47,092 nucleotides of DNA from Candidatus Cloacimonadota bacterium (GTDB taxonomy: Bacteria > Cloacimonadota > Cloacimonadia > Cloacimonadales > Cloacimonadaceae): positions 1 through 47,092 of the forward strand of contig JAQWBI010000012.1 in NCBI GenBank assembly GCA_028706475.1. The letters are read 5' to 3'. Under the pieces are notes generated by a model that worked only from the letters and a program-made list of their open reading frames with translations, ran no database searches and was not told the origin of the DNA. This document shows positions 43,853-47,092 of the stretch, in pieces. How positions within the stretch are numbered: position 1 is the stretch's first letter; every line of letters begins with the position of its first letter. A program made the position numbers and the translations under genes.

Positions 43853-44815
43853 ATGAGAAGACTTACACTATTCGCATTGATGCTACTGCTTTTATCTGCT
43901 TGCGGAAAATCAAAGAACGCAGGGGACAAACTGAGCGTAACCCTGGACTGGACTCCAAACACAAATCATACGGGACTGTATGTAGCTCAAGAACTCGGCT
44001 ACTTTGCCGAGGAAGGGCTGGTAGTTGATATCCAGCAGCCGGGGCAAGGAATCACAGATCAGATTGTAGCAACGGGCAAGAGCGAATTTGGCGTCAGCTA
44101 TCAGGAGAACGTGATTCGAGCTCGTAGTGAAGGCATCCCTTTGCAATCCATAGCGGCGGTTATTCAGCACAATACATCCGGTTTTGCTTCTCTGAAGGAA
44201 GCGGGGATAAACAGCCCCAAGGACTTTGAAGGCAAGCGCTATGGCAGTTGGGACAGCCCTTCCGAGTTAGCAATACTGACCAATGTAGTGGAAGGAGTCG
44301 GTGGAGATATCAGCAAGGTGGATGTGATATCAGGAGTATATGACTTCTTCTCCACCATCGGTAAAGATGCAGACGTCGAATGGATATACTATGGCTGGGA
44401 TGGCGTATTGGCAGAACACAGAGGTATAGAACTGAACTATCTTCCGCTAAAAGATCTGAATCCTGTATTTGATTACTATACACCAGTGATCATCAGCAGT
44501 GAGGACTATCTGAGAGATAATCCAGAGACTACTGCCAAGTTTCTGGCAGCAGTGAAAAGAGGCTATGAATTTTGTATAAAAGAGCCGGCTAAAGCTTCGG
44601 AGATCTTACTGAAACACGTACCTGAGCTTAATACAGATCAGGTAAGGCTTAGCATGAACTATCTGGCGGATCAGTATCAGGCCGATGCTAAATACTGGGG
44701 ATATCAGAGTTCGGATGTATGGTTTGGCTTTGCGAAATGGATGAGTGACGAAAAGCTTATCAGCAAATCCATCAATGTAGACAAAGCCTTTACAAACAAG
44801 TACTTGATGCCCTGA
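43853..44815 (+). CDS. NMT1/THI5-like ABC substrate-binding lipoprotein
   Basis: A 320-residue lipoprotein with signal MRRLTLFALMLLLLSAC (lipid-anchor Cys17). The mature part has the NMT1/THI5 pattern VTLDWTPNTNHTGLYVAQELGYFAEEGL and then GQGITDQIVATGKSEFGVSY. Relatives such as ThiY bind a thiamin pyrimidine precursor, others (RibY) bind riboflavin, so the ligand is uncertain. No TPP or FMN riboswitch fits in the 33 bases before it. A strong AGGAGA site precedes the ATG, and the ATPase gene follows with TGATG overlap. No permease is present. Confidence 0.88.
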   Translation: MRRLTLFALMLLLLSACGKSKNAGDKLSVTLDWTPNTNHTGLYVAQELGYFAEEGLVVDIQQPGQGITDQIVATGKSEFGVSYQENVIRARSEGIPLQSIAAVIQHNTSGFASLKEAGINSPKDFEGKRYGSWDSPSELAILTNVVEGVGGDISKVDVISGVYDFFSTIGKDADVEWIYYGWDGVLAEHRGIELNYLPLKDLNPVFDYYTPVIISSEDYLRDNPETTAKFLAAVKRGYEFCIKEPAKASEILLKHVPELNTDQVRLSMNYLADQYQADAKYWGYQSSDVWFGFAKWMSDEKLISKSINVDKAFTNKYLMP

Positions 44816-45534
44816 TGACGATACTATCCGCACATGGAGTAAGCAAATCCTTTATATTCAAAGGCTCGCTATCCCGTGTGCTTAAAGAGATCGATTTTGA
44901 GCTGCAGGAAGGTGAATTTGTGAGCATAGTAGGTGCCAGCGGATGCGGAAAGACCACTTTACTGGAATTGCTTGCGGGTATCACAATGCCGGATAGCGGT
45001 AGCATTCGCTATACCGATGAAGAGATCACGGGAAAGACCGGATATTTGGGCTATATGCCTCAAGATGATCTGCTTTTCCCTTGGTTGAAGGTGATTGACA
45101 ATCTGCTCTTACCGGCAAGGGTCAAGGGCAGAAACATCAAGGAAGAACGCGGAAAAGCTTATTCACTACTACCTGTATTTGGCCTTCAAAATTATGCTGA
45201 TTATCTTCCCTGGCAGCTTTCCGGAGGGCTGCGGCAACGAGTTGCTTTAGCGCGTACCTGTATGACGGGAAGCAAGGTATGGTTGTTGGATGAACCCCTG
45301 GCAAATCTTGATGCACTTACGCGAAACGCTTTACAGGATTGGATTGCCAGCATCGTGAAGAGGCTCAATCTTTCGGTGCTTTTAGTGACTCACGACATCG
45401 ATGAAGCCCTGAAACTATCTGACCGTATACAGGTGATGAAGGACGGTATGTTCTCCGACAACATCAATATAGACAGAAATGCCAATGAACAATACATAAA
45501 GGATTTAAGCTTCACCATCAGGTCGCTCTTGTAG
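44815..45534 (+). CDS. ABC importer ATPase paired with the THI5-like lipoprotein
   Basis: A 239-residue ATPase of the nitrate/sulfonate/pyrimidine importer group (SsuB/ThiZ-like). Walker A is GASGCGKTT (40-48), the Q-loop region is YMPQDDLLFPWLKVIDN, the signature is LSGGLRQR (135-142), and Walker B/D-loop is WLLDEPLANLDA. The ATG overlaps the lipoprotein stop by one base. The permease that would normally be the third gene is missing: a terminator and a convergent gene follow at once. Confidence 0.92.
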   Translation: MTILSAHGVSKSFIFKGSLSRVLKEIDFELQEGEFVSIVGASGCGKTTLLELLAGITMPDSGSIRYTDEEITGKTGYLGYMPQDDLLFPWLKVIDNLLLPARVKGRNIKEERGKAYSLLPVFGLQNYADYLPWQLSGGLRQRVALARTCMTGSKVWLLDEPLANLDALTRNALQDWIASIVKRLNLSVLLVTHDIDEALKLSDRIQVMKDGMFSDNINIDRNANEQYIKDLSFTIRSLL

Positions 45535-45552
45535 ATTGAACTTTACATAAAA

Positions 45553-45582
45553 AAAGGACATCGCGATATGCAGATGTCCTTT
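45553..45582. terminator. Bidirectional terminator between the ABC ATPase and porin-like genes
   Basis: A perfect 10-bp inverted repeat, AAAGGACATC (45553-45562) and GATGTCCTTT (45573-45582), with a 10-base loop. On the minus strand it is followed by a seven-T run, making a strong terminator for the outer-membrane protein gene. On the plus strand the following ACTGTTTCTT is weaker but probably also ends the ATPase transcript. Confidence 0.9.
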
Positions 45583-45603
45583 ACTGTTTCTTAAAGATTT
45601 TAT

Positions 45604-46689
45604 CTAGAATTCTATGGCCATTGTGGTACCAAGTATATAGTTGTTAGTTTCATTGTCGTGTATGCCATAAGCGCCATAGGCAGCCATGTTGAGCAGATCA
45701 GGAATCAGTTCATATTCCATACCGGCATTGAACTCCATTCCGATATCGGTGAGGTAACCAAGAGCACCAAAGAGAGCGATCTTTTCAGCTACTGGAGCGC
45801 GTACATTTCCCACAATGCTCGCGAACATATCGGTGTTACCCTGGTAAGGGGTGTTCCAATAGAGGTTCAAGCCATCATGATGTTTGCCGATTCCATAGAT
45901 GTAGAGACCGTTCTGATACCAGGGGCTCACTGTGCTCAAACCGTTTTCGGAAGCCAGCAGCAGGTCGGCTCCCAGTTCCAGGATATCCATATCTATCTTG
46001 GCTTTCACTGCAGCACCAAAGCCTGTCTCGGTGTCATCATTCTGCATTTGTATATCCATGAAGACATTGGCATCAAATACTGCTGGACCCATTTCCATGC
46101 TCAAATATGGCATCAGAGTAAGATTGCTTGCATCCACATTCTCGTAGTTGCCGAAGAACAGATACATACCCAAAGGCATGTCCGAGTTCATTCTGGCATG
46201 AGCCATGACAACATCATGATCGTCTTTCTGTGTAAGAGTGCCTTCTCTTACTTTCATCCAGGCGAATTCAGTATCAATGGTATCGCCAAACTGCTTCTTC
46301 AACATGATTCCAGAGAAGTAGTCGTCCAACACCAGACTCATTCTGTCATTCCAGTATTGTTGACCTACGATGATGTTGGCATCGATAGCTTCGATATTAA
46401 AATCGAAATTCAATTCTTTGATGTCGAATGCAGCATCTGTTCCGACGGCTCCACCGCCATTTCCCCAAATGATGTCTCCGATCTCTGCAGCAACTCGGAA
46501 TTTCAGGTTTTGGTGAAATTGAGAATCGAAACCTATGTTGAAACGGTTATCGATATGACCGCCATCAACTTCGGTGGCGTCGTTGTAGATAGCCGCTCGG
46601 GCGCGGTTTTCTCCGCTAATGTCAAACTCAACGGCATACAAGCCGGTCAACACCAGTAATGGGATGAGAACAAGAACTAGTTTTTTCAT
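45604..46689 (-). CDS. Outer-membrane beta-barrel (porin-like) protein
   Basis: A 361-residue exported protein from the chosen start. I use the ATG at 46689, not the one six codons upstream, because AAGGAG lies just before it and the product then begins with a normal signal peptide (MKKLVLVLIPLLVLTGLYA). The mature chain shows alternating polar/hydrophobic strands with aromatic girdle residues (for example FRVAAEIGDIIWGN, GLYIYGIGKH, GAAVKAKIDMDILELG) and ends in Phe (MAIEF), as outer-membrane barrels do. No specific family is recognised. It has its own promoter candidate and terminator, so it is monocistronic and may be abundant. Confidence 0.82.
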   Translation of the reverse strand: MKKLVLVLIPLLVLTGLYAVEFDISGENRARAAIYNDATEVDGGHIDNRFNIGFDSQFHQNLKFRVAAEIGDIIWGNGGGAVGTDAAFDIKELNFDFNIEAIDANIIVGQQYWNDRMSLVLDDYFSGIMLKKQFGDTIDTEFAWMKVREGTLTQKDDHDVVMAHARMNSDMPLGMYLFFGNYENVDASNLTLMPYLSMEMGPAVFDANVFMDIQMQNDDTETGFGAAVKAKIDMDILELGADLLLASENGLSTVSPWYQNGLYIYGIGKHHDGLNLYWNTPYQGNTDMFASIVGNVRAPVAEKIALFGALGYLTDIGMEFNAGMEYELIPDLLNMAAYGAYGIHDNETNNYILGTTMAIEF

Positions 46690-46725
46690 TTTTGTCTCCT
46701 TAATCATTATGGGTATTTATACATA

Positions 46726-46754
46726 GGATAAGCGTCCCTGGTTTTTTGTCAAGG
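46726..46754 (-). promoter_or_regulatory. Candidate promoter of the porin-like gene
   Basis: On the minus strand a perfect TTGACA is followed after 16 bases by TATCCT (4 of 6 match to TATAAT), about 35-60 bases before the start codon. This is the best -35/-10 pair in the window and fits a monocistronic gene with its own terminator. Confidence 0.5.
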
Positions 46755-47092
46755 GAAAGGCTTAACTGGCATTCCCCCAAAAAATCGAGTTCTCATGTCT
46801 ATAATAGCAATTAAAGATATGATGTTAGCCATTGCAGATGTCCAGGTATTTCATTTTTCAGATTTGCCACATTCGCTTCAAAATTGGGTTCATGGTAATA
46901 CAGACTTGCCGTTGTAATCACCTCAGGGGCTCATGCGCAACAAAAATGACTACGTGTGTATAGCTTTTACTGGGTCAGAATTTCGTGGCTTTTTGCAGCC
47001 TCTTTTAAAAAAATAGCATTGCGAACACACTTGATCAGGGCAGAAAAACATGACCATTCAGGCTACCTCAGACGCTCATATAGCCCCAAACT
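46755..47092. other. Right-edge stretch without a supported gene
   Basis: About 340 bases with frequent stops in all frames. The only open frame of note starts at an ATG at 47050 on the plus strand and runs off the edge after about 14 codons (MTIQATSDAHIAPN); an AGGG about 9 bases before it is weak support, so I do not call a gene. Confidence 0.4.

Noticed and set aside
45658-46659. 333-codon plus-strand frame
   Set aside because: Lies wholly antisense to the outer-membrane protein gene, which has a signal peptide, Shine-Dalgarno site and terminator; the antisense translation shows no recognisable family.
47050-47092. Start of a gene running off the right edge
   Set aside because: Only about 14 codons are visible, the ribosome site is weak and there is no recognisable sequence.

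Overview
Overall picture. The window is a densely packed bacterial chromosome segment of moderate G+C with about 36 protein genes and one tRNA. A SprA-type (type IX secretion) outer-membrane protein, an outer-membrane barrel, lipoproteins, the alternative GlmU-like family and a pseudo-caspase together point to a Gram-negative member of the Fibrobacteres-Chlorobi-Bacteroidetes superphylum. My best guess is Candidatus Cloacimonadota. That is inference from gene families; no rRNA is present to test it.

Layout. 1-1195: a secreted caspase-fold protein without its catalytic residues (+), its terminator, and a 58-bp palindromic repeat. 1196-8247: sprA and coaX (-). 8418-10706: dppA, psuG and rlpA (-). 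10967-12822: an ABC-F ATPase whose start codon lies 6 nt after a tRNA-Arg(CCG) (-). 12873-27390: fourteen tightly overlapping genes (-), in transcription order pgpH, ybeY, corC-like, DUF3108, vanZ-like, mlaF-like, Gx transporter, class A PBP, GT2, GlmU-like, ricT-like, rlmN, deoC, thyX. They cover c-di-AMP turnover, envelope synthesis, RNA maturation and deoxynucleotide metabolism. 27391-27736: a spacer with a second repeat copy and a 55-codon open frame coupled to pgpH. 27737-35924: dnaN, recF, UMF1 transporter, potD, aspS, purN and mtaB (-). 35925-36509: a divergent spacer with the third repeat copy and an 11-bp-phased CTTGA array. 36510-45534 (+): a DUF4175 membrane/coiled-coil protein, a TPR protein, guaB, a Xer recombinase, and a THI5-like lipoprotein with its ABC ATPase. 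45604-46689: a beta-barrel outer-membrane protein (-), separated from the ATPase by a bidirectional terminator. 46690-47092: no convincing gene.

How the genes work together. Most are housekeeping: replication and repair (dnaN, recF), nucleotide supply (guaB, purN, thyX, deoC, psuG), translation and tRNA/rRNA modification (aspS, mtaB, rlmN, ybeY), and cell envelope (PBP, GlmU-like, VanZ, Gx, RlpA, SprA). Two importers look incomplete here: PotD has no PotABC, and the THI5-like lipoprotein/ATPase pair has no permease.

Most unusual signals. (1) A 58-bp dyad-symmetric intergenic repeat in three copies with an invariant 15-bp core. (2) The tRNA-Arg/ABC-F junction, where the only Shine-Dalgarno-like bases lie inside the tRNA. 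(3) The pseudo-caspase. (4) A tandem ThyX whose active-site motifs are split between two halves. No CRISPR array, insertion sequence or prophage was seen.
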